This document shows positions 1 to 7,698 of a DNA stretch of 16,141 nucleotides, piece by piece. Within the stretch, counting starts at the first letter, position 1. Each line of letters starts with the position of its first letter. Position numbers and translations under genes: made by a program. Below the pieces are notes generated by a model that did not search any database, was not told the DNA's origin, and was given only the letters and a program-made list of their open reading frames with translations. The stretch is taken from positions 1 to 16,141 of the forward strand of contig JAMOVZ010000035.1 in NCBI GenBank assembly GCA_027061865.1, written 5' to 3'. Source of the stretch: Desulfobacterales bacterium. GTDB taxonomy: Bacteria; Desulfobacterota; DSM-4660; Desulfatiglandales; Desulfatiglandaceae.

Positions 1-57
1 CTGGGCCATGCCAAGGACCTGGAACAACTAGCCAAAATCCTCAACAGCCGTTCTTGA
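1..57 (+). CDS. C-terminal tail of a convergent gene (partial, unidentified)
   Basis: Frame 1 of the plus strand is open from the window edge and ends with TGA at 55-57, giving 18 codons that read LGHAKDLEQLAKILNSRS. The composition (amphipathic Leu/Lys/Glu pattern, ordinary codons such as ctg, gcc, aag and atc) looks like a real helical protein C-terminus rather than noise. If real, it converges on the nucleotidyltransferase gene and the two 3' ends overlap by 17 bases. Too little is present to name the product, and a random open frame of this length is quite possible. Confidence 0.4.
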   Translation: MGHAKDLEQLAKILNSRS

Positions 58-931
58 AGGGGGCTGGATTACCTGCTTTTCTTTTCGCAAAAATGTATTG
101 GGCCTTTTTGAGGGCCTCCAGGTCATCAACACCCATGACTTCGATTTCGTCTTGGGCGAGTATGTAACCCGGAGGGATTCCGTCCCTAGCCATGAGTTCT
201 ACCAGATCAGTGATAAAATACTCAGGGAAGGTCTTCCATACCCCATTTACCTGCTTTGTAACTTGGTGGGCTGATGTGCGAAGAAGCGGGAGGTAGCAAA
301 AAAGGGCATCCCGCTTGATGGAGTAAATACCAGAATTACAAACAGAGAGATGCTTCATCTGCTCCTGGTCATAATCCTTCCAATATTTCCATTCAACTAT
401 TTTTCTTACCCGTGGGCCCTGCGTTTCAAGGAGTCCATATTGTCTTCTCTCATTGGTCTTGAAACCCAAAACCACCATAGGCCACTCATCCAAGGCTTCT
501 ATTAGCTGTAAATAGGTCTGCCTCCTGACAAAAGGGACATCTCCCATGGTGATAATAAGCCTCTCCCAATCCAAACGCTCAAGCAGGGAACTGGCTGCCA
601 ATAACGCTCCCCCTGTGCCGTCCAGCACAGGCTGCTCCACGAACAACAGCCCGAATTTAGCGGCACAGGAGATTACATCCTCTTTTCTATGGTGCACTAC
701 TGCGATACGGTGGCCTTGTGGCAAGTTTTGCACGATGTTTTCCAAAATGGTATGGGTCCCTCGATAGGGGCCGTTTTGAGGGATCAGGGGCAGAAGGGCC
801 TTGTTTCCATCATAATCCTTCATGCGGCTTCCTCTGCCCGCAGCCAATATCAAGGATGTGACAGGAGAGCCAGGCTCCAGGTGCTGTTTCCTTTGCTCCC
901 CCCTTTGTTTCATGTTATTCACTTTTTTCAT
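41..931 (-). CDS. GlmU-like sugar/NTP nucleotidyltransferase
   Basis: This 296-residue protein belongs to the nucleotidyltransferase superfamily typified by the N-terminal domain of GlmU, which transfers a nucleotide from an NTP to a phosphorylated substrate in the cytoplasm. The nucleotide-binding signature LAAGRGSRM is at residues 29-37 with the following lysine in NKALLP (Lys44). A GlmU-like DGTGGA stretch is near 104-109, GDVP with the metal-binding Asp131 is at 130-133, NSGIY is at 199-203, and the end reads MGVDDLEAL as in the GlmU family. There is no left-handed beta-helix acetyltransferase domain, so it is not a bifunctional GlmU. The ATG at 931 is preceded by GGAGG seven bases upstream. 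It lies 30 bases downstream of the Tm-1-like gene, probably co-transcribed. The substrate is unknown. A CobY-like role (GTP:adenosylcobinamide-phosphate guanylyltransferase) is conceivable from context, but the motifs look sugar-nucleotide-like. Confidence 0.8.
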   Translation of the reverse strand: MKKVNNMKQRGEQRKQHLEPGSPVTSLILAAGRGSRMKDYDGNKALLPLIPQNGPYRGTHTILENIVQNLPQGHRIAVVHHRKEDVISCAAKFGLLFVEQPVLDGTGGALLAASSLLERLDWERLIITMGDVPFVRRQTYLQLIEALDEWPMVVLGFKTNERRQYGLLETQGPRVRKIVEWKYWKDYDQEQMKHLSVCNSGIYSIKRDALFCYLPLLRTSAHQVTKQVNGVWKTFPEYFITDLVELMARDGIPPGYILAQDEIEVMGVDDLEALKKAQYIFAKRKAGNPAPFKNGC

Positions 932-961
932 TCCATGCCCTCCGACCTGTCAAACCAGCAA

Positions 962-2200
962 TTAACAGGTCACGCCACTTTCACAGATCATTTTTGTGGC
1001 TGCTCCGAGGAGCTGGGAGACAAAGGCGGTGTCATTTATGTGGTATTCTGATTCCATAAGCTCAATGTGGGGAGGAAGAGAACTTTTCAGTTCCTCGCTA
1101 AAGGCATGCCTTGCCCCTTTGTCTTCCAGTGGGCCGTTAGGGCTGTCGAAGGCAGAGAATCCTCCAAGGGGTATTACAAAGGCAACCGGCCCTCGGGCCC
1201 TCTTGGCCATATCTGCCAATAGGCGGGCCAATTCTTTCATTTCCTCTGCAGAGGCCCTTACCACCGTAATAGCGGAATTGTGAATGTGAAAGGGCCTGCC
1301 TGGAAAACGCTTTTTTGCGCTCTCTAGAGGTCCTGTCACAAGGAAATCTATATTGCCTGGCACAAGTATGGCGGGAACCCCTTTCTCAAGGGCTGCCATC
1401 GCCCTATTAGGCCCTGCATCATAATCCCCTCCAAATCTGTGATCTGCCAGCTCATGCAAAGAAATCTCCAGTACTAATTTGACATCCTGTTCTTGGATAA
1501 ATTCATCCATTGCTTGCCCACCAGATCCCACGGTGTGGAAGGTGACCACTTCGTTTCCTTCTTGCTCAAGTTCCTCCCTAACAAGCGACACACACCTCTC
1601 AGTAGTACCAAGTGTGGATATGGCAACAGTAGGGATATTGCCGGGAGTTTGAAGATGTTGTTTGGCCCTTTTGCCTGTCACCATGCCCGCAAGGGCCAAT
1701 GCCCCGTTTGTGAGAACAGATCTTGTAATCTTGTTAAGGCCTGCCAGATCGCATACTGAATGGAGCATGAGGATATCTTTCGTCCCAACGAATGGGCGGG
1801 TATTCCGGGAGGCCATGGTGGTGACCATTACCTTTGGGAAACCGAGGGGCAGGGCCCTCATCACGGCGGTGCCAAGGGTCGTGCCCATAGATCCCCCTAA
1901 CCCGATAACTCCCTCGATCTTTCCTTCATCAATCAAAGCCTGGGCAAGCTTTACGGCCCCCCTGATCATGGTATTAAGGGCAACCCCTTCCCCTCTTATT
2001 CCCTGAACCTCAGCAATGCTTGTACCTGCAGAAGCAGCCACCCGGTCTCTTGTTATATCCACGGGCACAGGGCTGCCTCCTTTTATGCCTGCATCCAGGA
2101 TCATCACATCCACATCTTGGCTCTCAAGGCATTCTTTCAGGAAGAGGGTTTCCCGGGCCTTTGTATCCATGGTTGCCACTATAAGGGCACAGGGCTTCAT
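962..2200 (-). CDS. Tm-1-like ATP-binding (UPF0261) family protein
   Basis: With the ATG at 2200 the protein has 412 residues and starts MKPCALIVATMDTKARE, the usual opening of UPF0261/Tm-1-like proteins. Family hallmarks are visible: the glycine-rich GLGGSMGTT followed by a conserved MRALPLGFPKVMVTTMAS stretch, then a C-terminal domain with VPGNIDFLVTGP and IPLGGFSAFDSP. The plant member Tm-1 binds ATP and inhibits tomato mosaic virus replication. Bacterial members are cytoplasmic and of unsettled function, some being fused to a TIM-barrel domain that is absent here. I chose 2200 because AAAGGAGGA lies just upstream and the start matches the family; an in-frame TTG at 2254 would add 18 unrelated residues and coincides with the expected transcription start. 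The gene is preceded by a good promoter and followed 30 bases later by the nucleotidyltransferase. Confidence 0.85.
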   Translation of the reverse strand: MKPCALIVATMDTKARETLFLKECLESQDVDVMILDAGIKGGSPVPVDITRDRVAASAGTSIAEVQGIRGEGVALNTMIRGAVKLAQALIDEGKIEGVIGLGGSMGTTLGTAVMRALPLGFPKVMVTTMASRNTRPFVGTKDILMLHSVCDLAGLNKITRSVLTNGALALAGMVTGKRAKQHLQTPGNIPTVAISTLGTTERCVSLVREELEQEGNEVVTFHTVGSGGQAMDEFIQEQDVKLVLEISLHELADHRFGGDYDAGPNRAMAALEKGVPAILVPGNIDFLVTGPLESAKKRFPGRPFHIHNSAITVVRASAEEMKELARLLADMAKRARGPVAFVIPLGGFSAFDSPNGPLEDKGARHAFSEELKSSLPPHIELMESEYHINDTAFVSQLLGAATKMICESGVTC

Positions 2201-2210
2201 TTTTGCCTTA

Positions 2211-2219
2211 TCCTCCTTT
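2211..2219 (-). promoter_or_regulatory. Strong ribosome binding site of the Tm-1-like gene
   Basis: The minus strand reads AAAGGAGGA about 10 bases before the ATG at 2200. This strong Shine-Dalgarno sequence decides the start in favour of that ATG over the upstream in-frame TTG at 2254. Confidence 0.8.
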
Positions 2220-2260
2220 AAGTTTTCCCTCCAGGAAGAAACTGATTCTCCCAAGGGGTC

Positions 2261-2289
2261 TTCATATTTGTAACTAATAATAGTGTCAA
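2261..2289 (-). promoter_or_regulatory. Sigma-70-type promoter for the Tm-1/nucleotidyltransferase pair
   Basis: The minus strand has a perfect -35 box TTGACA (2289-2284), a 17-base spacer (2283-2267) and a -10-like TATGAA (2266-2261, four of six consensus positions). It lies in the only sizeable non-coding gap of the window (2201-2342), between tonB and the Tm-1-like gene, and would give an untranslated leader of roughly 50 bases ending in the strong ribosome binding site. This suggests that the last two genes can be transcribed independently of the uptake operon. I saw no convincing terminator in front of it, so read-through from tonB remains possible. Confidence 0.55.
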
Positions 2290-2342
2290 GTGAATTGGGT
2301 AGTCACGACGACGGAGAGCCATCCTTTAACAGCCAAAAAGGG

Positions 2343-3158
2343 TCACTGGAGTCTGAAGCAAATGGGAACTCTGACCCACATCTCCACCCTTTTGCCATTC
2401 CTGAGGCCTGGGTCAAAGAGCCAGCTTTTGACCGCTCTCATGGCGGCCTTGTCAAGGATCTTGTATCCACTTGATTTTTCCACCTCGAGCTTTGAAACCT
2501 TTCCTTCCCGTGTCACAAGCACCTTTAATACAACAGTTCCCTGGTACCCCCTGCGCCTTGCAAGCAGTGGATAAGGCGGCCGCCTATTCACCAAGTAGCG
2601 GGGGCGCGCCAATCTGAGACCTTTAGGGAGCACAGAGCTTGAGACTGCTGGAGATGATGGTGCCTGGCTGTGGGTTTCAGCCGCGGGGCTGTCGCCTCCC
2701 TTATCCGGAACCGGTTTAGTCTTTGAGGGCTGGAACAATGGTGCCTTTTGTTTGGGTGGCCGGAGGGCTGGGGAAGGCGCTTTGGGCCTTGTGAGGGCGG
2801 AGGGAGAATGGGATGGAGAGGGGCGCTTCCTGGGTGTCATTGCCCTTTTGGGGCGGGGAGAGCCGAGCTTGGGATGGATATGCCTTTTTTGGGGAATTGA
2901 TGGCGCCTTCTTTTTTTTGATAGGATGTATTTTGGGCAATTGATGTATGCCATGGGGCCCTGGTTTGGGGGGAGGAGGGGGAGAAAGTTGGGCTTTAGTA
3001 GATGGAGGGGAGGGCCTTTTGAGGGCGACGAGGGCCATGGTGATACTTTTGGGCCTCTTGGAAGGCGGTCCTTTTGTAAGCAAGAGCCTGTTTCCTGCAA
3101 GCAGGAGTGCGCCATGTATAAGGATGGCCAGGATGATTGAAAGAACCAAGCCCTTCAC
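2343..3158 (-). CDS. tonB: TonB energy-transducing protein
   Basis: This 271-residue protein has the three-part TonB architecture. An N-terminal membrane anchor (about residues 5-27) carries a histidine in ILIHGALLL, as in the SxxxH region of TonB. A long periplasmic spacer very rich in Pro, Lys and Ser follows (about 33-175). The C-terminal TonB domain (about 185-271) contains PPYPLLARRRGYQGTVVLKV and a terminal VRVPICFRLQ strand. TonB couples the proton motive force harvested by ExbB-ExbD to outer-membrane receptors. The start codon is GTG, sharing a 4-base GTGA overlap with the exbD stop, with GAGGAA just upstream. Its place at the end of an operon that opens with a TonB-dependent receptor suggests a dedicated TonB. 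The spacer is unusually basic. Confidence 0.92.
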   Translation of the reverse strand: MKGLVLSIILAILIHGALLLAGNRLLLTKGPPSKRPKSITMALVALKRPSPPSTKAQLSPPPPPKPGPHGIHQLPKIHPIKKKKAPSIPQKRHIHPKLGSPRPKRAMTPRKRPSPSHSPSALTRPKAPSPALRPPKQKAPLFQPSKTKPVPDKGGDSPAAETHSQAPSSPAVSSSVLPKGLRLARPRYLVNRRPPYPLLARRRGYQGTVVLKVLVTREGKVSKLEVEKSSGYKILDKAAMRAVKSWLFDPGLRNGKRVEMWVRVPICFRLQ

Positions 3159-3559
3159 CTTGATTCCTCTTGTTCAGCTTGGAGAGATACCTTAACCAAG
3201 CCCGCCATCCGGATCTTGTCTAGCGCACGGAAGAGCAACTGGTATGTGACGGACCGATCTGCAAAAAGCGCCACACCACGGCGAGCCTCTTTCAAATCCC
3301 TCAAGGCCTTGTCCAAGTCCTCCAGGCTTACTTCCCGTTGGTTCACAAACACCGAGCCGTCTGCATTAAGAGTGACTGAAATCATATCGGCCTTGTCTAA
3401 AGAAGCTGTTCTTGACTGTGGCAGATTCACCGGGAGGGAGTGGTGGACTGCCATGGACAGCATTGCATAAATAAAGAACACCAGGAGCAAAAATACTATA
3501 TCAATCAGCGGGAGCATTTCTATTCGGGGTTTTTTGCGCAGGGCAACATTCACCTTCAT
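3155..3559 (-). CDS. exbD: ExbD/TolR family stator protein
   Basis: This 134-residue protein has one N-terminal membrane segment (about residues 16-38) reading PLIDIVFLLLVFF. Asp20 occupies the place of the proton-carrying aspartate of ExbD. The rest is a periplasmic domain with the usual short strand and helix pattern (VTLNADGSVFVNQ, then ALFADRSVTYQLLFRALD). ExbD dimers sit in the ExbB pore and pass proton motive force to TonB. The gene begins with ATG in an ATGA overlap with the upstream exbB stop and ends in a GTGA overlap with tonB, so the three are probably translationally coupled. A TolR identity is less likely because tonB follows directly. Confidence 0.92.
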   Translation of the reverse strand: MKVNVALRKKPRIEMLPLIDIVFLLLVFFIYAMLSMAVHHSLPVNLPQSRTASLDKADMISVTLNADGSVFVNQREVSLEDLDKALRDLKEARRGVALFADRSVTYQLLFRALDKIRMAGLVKVSLQAEQEESR

Positions 3560-4185
3560 TTTTTTTCTCCCCCTGGCTGGCTTAGCTTTTCATACACGAT
3601 CTCCAGGCTGGTTGCGTATTTTTCTATGGTGATTGCAGCCACTTCCACTTTGGAATTGAAATAGTTGTAAGGAAATACGGTAAGGATGGCGATCCCAAGG
3701 CCGGTTGCCGTGGTAATAAGTGCTTGAGCAATACCCGAAGTGACTGCTTCAGGGTGCTGGATTCCTGAGGAGCCCAGAAGCTCAAAAGAAGTAATAATGC
3801 CCAATACGGTACCAAAGATCCCTAATAAGGGGGCAACGGTGATCATTGTATCCAGGATACCCATGAAACGTTGCATGCGTTTGATCTCGTCGGTGGCGGC
3901 AGCTTCCATGGCCTTTGCCATGGAGAATCTCCTGTGGAGTATCCCGGCAACCAGCACGCGTATCACATAGTCCTTTGAACCAGCCACCTTCTCCTTCACA
4001 TCCTCCCACCGCCCCTTTTCACACAGGCTCAAGACCTCATCAACTAGAGGCTGATTCCTCCTCATTCCTTCTCTCAGCCAAAAGAATATCCTCTCAATAA
4101 CCACCCCAAGCGATACTATGGAGCAGAAAAGGAGCGGGTACATGACAGGGCCGCCTTTTTGAAATATCAACCACATATGAAACAC
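3556..4185 (-). CDS. exbB: ExbB/TolQ family proton channel protein
   Basis: This 209-residue protein has three predicted membrane segments: about 13-35, then a pair after the cytoplasmic loop. The second spans the family signature LDTMITVAPLLGIFGTVLG (about residues 111-129), and the third contains ALITTATGLGIAILTVFPYNYF (about 154-175). The GTG start at 4185 is preceded by GGGAGG with short spacing; an ATG three codons further in (4176) is an alternative. It lies 33 bases after the ATPase gene and overlaps exbD by four bases. With ExbD and TonB it would energise the outer-membrane receptor at the head of the operon. It is a different type from the other MotA/TolQ/ExbB-like protein at 14023-14634. 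Confidence 0.92.
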   Translation of the reverse strand: MFHMWLIFQKGGPVMYPLLFCSIVSLGVVIERIFFWLREGMRRNQPLVDEVLSLCEKGRWEDVKEKVAGSKDYVIRVLVAGILHRRFSMAKAMEAAATDEIKRMQRFMGILDTMITVAPLLGIFGTVLGIITSFELLGSSGIQHPEAVTSGIAQALITTATGLGIAILTVFPYNYFNSKVEVAAITIEKYATSLEIVYEKLSQPGGEKK

Positions 4186-4218
4186 CTATCCTCCCGTTTC
4201 AACAGCATCTTCAATCTT

Positions 4219-4992
4219 CTAAATAATATTTACCCTCGGAGTTTGGGTGACAGGGTTCTTGTCAACCAGAACAGGACACCCAAACACCTCCCCTATGTTT
4301 TCAGATGTGACTACCTCCGTTGGTGAGCCCTCAGCATAGATACGGCCCTCTTTGAGCATGATTATCCTGTGGCAATACATGGAGGCCAGATCTATGTCAT
4401 GGCTTATCACCAAAGAGCAAAGTCCCCTCTGGCTACACAACGAGGAGACGAGCTCGAAAAACTCCTTTCTGAACCTGATGTCGAGAAACGTGGTGGGCTC
4501 ATCCATTAGCAGCACCTGGGGCTCTTGGGCAAGAGCCCTTGCGATAAGCACCCTTTGTCTCTCCCCTCCTGAGAGTTCGTGAATAGAACGGTCCCCAAGG
4601 TGATCACACTTACTGAGCTCCATGGCCTCTTGGGCTATTTTGAGGTCAGTATCTCCTTCAAACTGAAAGATCCCCTTGTGAGGGAACCTTCCCATCAGAA
4701 CTACTTCCTTGACTGAAAAGGGAAATAGGAAATAGTTCTCTTGAGGAACCATTGCGACCTGGCCTGCAATTTGCTTTCTTGTCTTACGGGCCAAAGGAAG
4801 GCCTGCCAGATAGACCACTCCTTGAGACGGCCGCAATAGCCCGTCTATGATTTTGAAAAGGGTGCTTTTACCTGACCCATTGGGCCCGATAATTCCTACC
4901 AACTCGCCCTTCCTTGCAGCCATATTGATGCCCTGGAGGGCGTACCCCGCTCCATAGGTGTAACTTACATCAGAGAGCCTTATCAGTGCCAA
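4219..4992 (-). CDS. btuD: BtuD-type ABC transporter ATPase (corrinoid/siderophore class)
   Basis: This 257-residue ATP-binding subunit shows all ABC motifs: Walker A GPNGSGKST (36-44), Q-loop Gln84 in MVPQEN, signature LSGGE (140-144), Walker B VLLMDEPT (160-167, catalytic Glu165) and the switch His197 in VISHD. It belongs to the FepC/BtuD class that powers uptake of vitamin B12, heme or iron-siderophores. The start is probably TTG at 4992, giving MALIRLSDVSYTYG, with a run of G-rich Shine-Dalgarno sequence immediately upstream. It overlaps the permease stop by ten bases. The gene symbol is inferred from context with CbiZ and CbiK; sequence alone does not separate B12 from heme or siderophore transporters. 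Confidence 0.88.
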   Translation of the reverse strand: MALIRLSDVSYTYGAGYALQGINMAARKGELVGIIGPNGSGKSTLFKIIDGLLRPSQGVVYLAGLPLARKTRKQIAGQVAMVPQENYFLFPFSVKEVVLMGRFPHKGIFQFEGDTDLKIAQEAMELSKCDHLGDRSIHELSGGERQRVLIARALAQEPQVLLMDEPTTFLDIRFRKEFFELVSSLCSQRGLCSLVISHDIDLASMYCHRIIMLKEGRIYAEGSPTEVVTSENIGEVFGCPVLVDKNPVTQTPRVNII

Positions 4993-6008
4993 TGCCCTCC
5001 CCCCTTTTTCCGCAGCAGGTAAATGAAGAAAGGGGCTCCCATGGCTGCTGTTATTACTCCCACAGGGAGCTCAGAGGGTTGAACCAAGGTGCGGGCAAGG
5101 GTATCTGCCCATATTAGGAAAAGCGCCCCTCCAAGCCCTGATGCCGGCAAAAGGAGGCGGTGGTCAGGACCAATGATCATGCGCAATATGTGAGGCACTA
5201 TCAGGCCCACGAAACCTATGAGCCCGGTAAAAGAGACGATCAGGCCAGTGATGAGGGATACAGCAACAAAACAGTATATCTTTGCCTTTTCCACGTCCAC
5301 TCCCATGTGAAGGGCTGCCTCTTCACCCATGGCCATGAGGTTCAAGTGCCTTGCAAATGCGTAAAGCAGAAAAAAGCCTGTGGCCACCACCGGCAGGGCC
5401 ACCAATGATTCGCTCATCCTGCTCTGGGACAGATCGCCGTAAAGCCAAAAAAGCATGGTATGAAGCCGATCATCAGTGGAGGTTGCCACAAAAAACATTA
5501 TAATGGCCGTAAAAAAGGCATTTACGATGACTCCTGCAAGCAGGGTTGTGGCAGACTCCATCCCCATCTTCCGCCTGGCAATCATCATCACAATGGCTAC
5601 AGTAGTTAGGGCTCCTGCAAAGGCGCAAGCAGGTATGCCAAAACCAAACCCTAAGCCTGCTGTTATTCCCAGCACTGCGCCGAACGCAGCTCCACTGGAC
5701 ACCCCCAAGATGAATGGCTCTGCAAGGGGGTTACGCAAGATGGCCTGAAATACAGCTCCACCAACAGAAAGGGAAAAGCCGGCTAGCCCCGCAAGAATTA
5801 TCCTTGGCAGCCTGATCTTGAAGATGATAAGGTAACTCATCTGGTCCTTGGCTTCCGCTCCTGAAAGGAGATCCAGCAGGTCCCGGAATCCAACTTCCGC
5901 AGTGCCAAGTAACAAGGCTCCAAGTATTCCCAACAAGAGTAAAAGGGTCATGAGGCCAGAGACCTTGATTACTCTTATGAGGTTGACAGGTTTAGTGGAA
6001 ACGGCCAT
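4983..6008 (-). CDS. btuC: BtuC-type (FecCD family) ABC transporter permease
   Basis: This 341-residue, very hydrophobic protein of the FecCD/BtuC family should span the inner membrane about ten times as a dimer. Recognisable family stretches are IFKIRLPRIILAGLAGFSLS (about residues 61-80), GAVFQAILRNPLAEPFILGVSSGAAFG just after it, and GLIGFVGLIVPHILR near 265-280, the loop that docks onto the ATPase. It would form the channel for the substrate delivered by the binding protein encoded directly upstream. The start is ATG at 6008, nine bases after the stop of the binding-protein gene; only a weak ribosome binding site is visible. Assignment to corrinoid rather than iron-chelate transport rests on neighbours. 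Confidence 0.9.
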   Translation of the reverse strand: MAVSTKPVNLIRVIKVSGLMTLLLLLGILGALLLGTAEVGFRDLLDLLSGAEAKDQMSYLIIFKIRLPRIILAGLAGFSLSVGGAVFQAILRNPLAEPFILGVSSGAAFGAVLGITAGLGFGFGIPACAFAGALTTVAIVMMIARRKMGMESATTLLAGVIVNAFFTAIIMFFVATSTDDRLHTMLFWLYGDLSQSRMSESLVALPVVATGFFLLYAFARHLNLMAMGEEAALHMGVDVEKAKIYCFVAVSLITGLIVSFTGLIGFVGLIVPHILRMIIGPDHRLLLPASGLGGALFLIWADTLARTLVQPSELPVGVITAAMGAPFFIYLLRKKGGGHWH

Positions 6009-6017
6009 TTTTTTGCT

Positions 6018-6980
6018 TCACCAATCCAATTCTGGGTGCAAGAGTTGGGCGACCACTTCAAGACCATCCAGGAGGCGTGGCGAAGGCCTGTCCAGCAGGT
6101 CTGAGTCGACCAGATGCACCCTGTTATTCTTCACTGCTGGTATATCCGTCCATTTCATCCATCTTTCCAAGGCCTTTTTAAATCTTCCGCCCCGGGCCAT
6201 GCAGGAGATCAGGATCACCTCCGGCTTTCTTTTCAAGACTTCTTCCAGGCTTATTCTTGGATAAGTGGATGCGAGGTCAGCTGTCATATTTATACCGCCC
6301 GCGGTTTGGATTACATCATGATGAAACGTGTTTCTGTTCACCGACATGATGGGCCTCAAATTGATCTGCAAGAAGACAAGGGGTTTTCTAAGTCCTGCGA
6401 CCTTTTTCTTCACTGCCGATAGCCTCTCATCCAAGGCCTTGCACAGTTTACGGGCCCGGCTTTCAACTCCACAAAGCTCACCAATCTTCCCTATTGTAGA
6501 GATTACCTCCTCTATGTCTCTGGGGTTTACCACATACACAGGGATGCCCGCCTCTTCCAGCAACTCGACAACGTAAGGTTCGTTGCCATCTGCAGTGGCG
6601 ATAACAAGGTTAGGGGCAAGCTCCAGGATCTTTTCCACATTCACATCCCTGTAGCTGCCCACCTTTGGCTTTGATTTCGCCTCAGGGGGATAGTAGCTAA
6701 ACTGGGTGACCCCTACCACCCTTTCTTCCAGGCCCAAGTAGTATAAGATTTCAGTAATGCTTGGGGCAAGGGAGACGATTCGAGCAGGAGAGCCGCCGAG
6801 CCTTATTTCCCTGCCCAGGGCGTCAAAAAACACCTTTTCTTCTGCAATGGAACAAAAAGGTAAGGCCAATAAGGCCACTATGCACAGGAGCCCCACTCTT
6901 GGCCTAGTAAATATTGTTGTAAGCAGTTTAATAACCAATCGCTTCCGTTGCCTCCTCAATGTGCCTGCAAAATATCTCAA
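6018..6980 (-). CDS. btuF: BtuF-like periplasmic substrate-binding protein
   Basis: This is a periplasmic binding protein of the BtuF/FhuD helical-backbone class. It begins with a basic region and the hydrophobic core VGLLCIVALLALPFCSIA, likely cut by signal peptidase I before EEKVFFDALG; the Cys in LPFC does not fit a lipobox. The mature part opens with the family motif RIVSLAPSITEILYYLGLEERVVG, then GSYRDVNVEKILELAPNLVIA, and ends with a second lobe around RKPEVILIS and LDGLEVVAQLLHP. It would capture the ligand for the BtuC-BtuD transporter encoded next. The start is uncertain: ATG at 6980 overlaps cbiK by 53 bases, while a TTG at 6938 follows AGGAGG (6956-6951) with 12-base spacing and gives a more normal signal peptide. 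It resembles the N-terminal half of the 677-residue fusion. Confidence 0.88.
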   Translation of the reverse strand: MRYFAGTLRRQRKRLVIKLLTTIFTRPRVGLLCIVALLALPFCSIAEEKVFFDALGREIRLGGSPARIVSLAPSITEILYYLGLEERVVGVTQFSYYPPEAKSKPKVGSYRDVNVEKILELAPNLVIATADGNEPYVVELLEEAGIPVYVVNPRDIEEVISTIGKIGELCGVESRARKLCKALDERLSAVKKKVAGLRKPLVFLQINLRPIMSVNRNTFHHDVIQTAGGINMTADLASTYPRISLEEVLKRKPEVILISCMARGGRFKKALERWMKWTDIPAVKNNRVHLVDSDLLDRPSPRLLDGLEVVAQLLHPELDW

Positions 6981-7698
6981 CTATCTCCGGATTGTATCCA
7001 ATGCCTTCAGCCACCATGGTTACCTCAAGTCCCCTGCGTTCAAATGCCTGCTTCCATGAGTTTTCCGCCCCCGCAAGGTCTTCAAAAAAGTGGGTGCCTG
7101 CAACAAGCATTAAAGGAATGAGGCGCACTTTGCTGAATCCCCCCTGGCACACGGCTTCAACAACCTCTCCCGCTGATGGGCTTCCATCCACAACACCAAC
7201 GAAGATGTTGCCCCCGGTTAGTTTTCTAAATATGTTTTCGAGTGCCGGATAACTGGCCCAAGAGGGATGGTCCGTGCCGTGGCCCACAAAGACGTTTGCG
7301 GTTTCTCGGCTGCCAGTGGTCCAGGACTTGAATGCGCAAGCCACATCCTGATAATCGCGGGGACTAGTAAGTAGGGGAAGCCCTATGGATACCCTGAGCG
7401 TCATTAGGCTCACTTCCTCAACCATCCTATAGAACTCGTGGCCGCTTATCAGGTGAAGTGATTGGACTACTGCCCACTCGTGGCCTTGGGATGCCAAATG
7501 GTTTAACACCTCAAGAGGGGGCTTGAGGTCGATACCTTTTCTTTTTTTGACAAAGTCGCGCACCATCCTTGAAGAGTATGCCCATAGGATGTCTCTGGAT
7601 TTGAGGCGTTCTTTGAAAACCGAGTCCATAAAGGCGTAGGTTTCAAGCGCCCTGGTGGTGGTTCCAAAGGCAACAAGCACTATGGGAGTGTCCTTCAT
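6928..7698 (-). CDS. cbiK: CbiK-type anaerobic cobaltochelatase (sirohydrochlorin)
   Basis: This class II chelatase inserts Co2+ into sirohydrochlorin in early anaerobic cobalamin synthesis. With the ATG at 7698 it has 256 residues and opens DTPIVLVAFGTTTRAL, as in CbiK. Key stretches are VQSLHLISGHEF (79-89), VFVGHGTDHP (136-145) and IPLMLVAGTHFFEDLAG (194-210). Glu88, His140 and His203 fall where the metal-binding Glu89, His145 and His207 of Salmonella CbiK lie. I chose 7698 because its ATG forms an ATGA overlap with the stop of the CobN-like gene; the longer frame from 7764 adds residues that are not a signal peptide. With no export signal it should be cytoplasmic, unlike the periplasmic CbiK known from Desulfovibrio. 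Ferrochelation for siroheme is an alternative activity. Confidence 0.9.
   Translation of the reverse strand: MKDTPIVLVAFGTTTRALETYAFMDSVFKERLKSRDILWAYSSRMVRDFVKKRKGIDLKPPLEVLNHLASQGHEWAVVQSLHLISGHEFYRMVEEVSLMTLRVSIGLPLLTSPRDYQDVACAFKSWTTGSRETANVFVGHGTDHPSWASYPALENIFRKLTGGNIFVGVVDGSPSAGEVVEAVCQGGFSKVRLIPLMLVAGTHFFEDLAGAENSWKQAFERRGLEVTMVAEGIGYNPEIVEIFCRHIEEATEAIGY
6951..6956 (-). promoter_or_regulatory. Candidate ribosome binding site for the btuF-like gene
   Basis: The minus strand reads AGGAGG inside the last codons of cbiK, 12 bases before an in-frame TTG at 6938. It is the best Shine-Dalgarno match near this junction and supports the shorter TTG start. The spacing is longer than optimal, and it lies downstream of the ATG at 6980, so it cannot serve that start. 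Confidence 0.35.

Noticed and set aside
2201..2254. N-terminal extension of the Tm-1-like protein from TTG at 2254
   Set aside because: The extra 18 residues are unlike the family start, and a strong ribosome binding site precedes the ATG at 2200.
2290..2342. Rho-independent terminator after tonB
   Set aside because: I found no stable stem followed by a T run; a CCCTTTTTGG stretch lies near the stop codon without a preceding hairpin.
2752..3195. Gly-rich plus-strand frames opposite tonB
   Set aside because: They are the complement of the Pro-rich TonB spacer (CCN codons read as GGN), a known source of false frames.
5848..6264. Plus-strand open frame of 138 codons
   Set aside because: It is antisense to the btuC and btuF-like genes, has low-complexity Ser/Arg-rich composition and no family resemblance.
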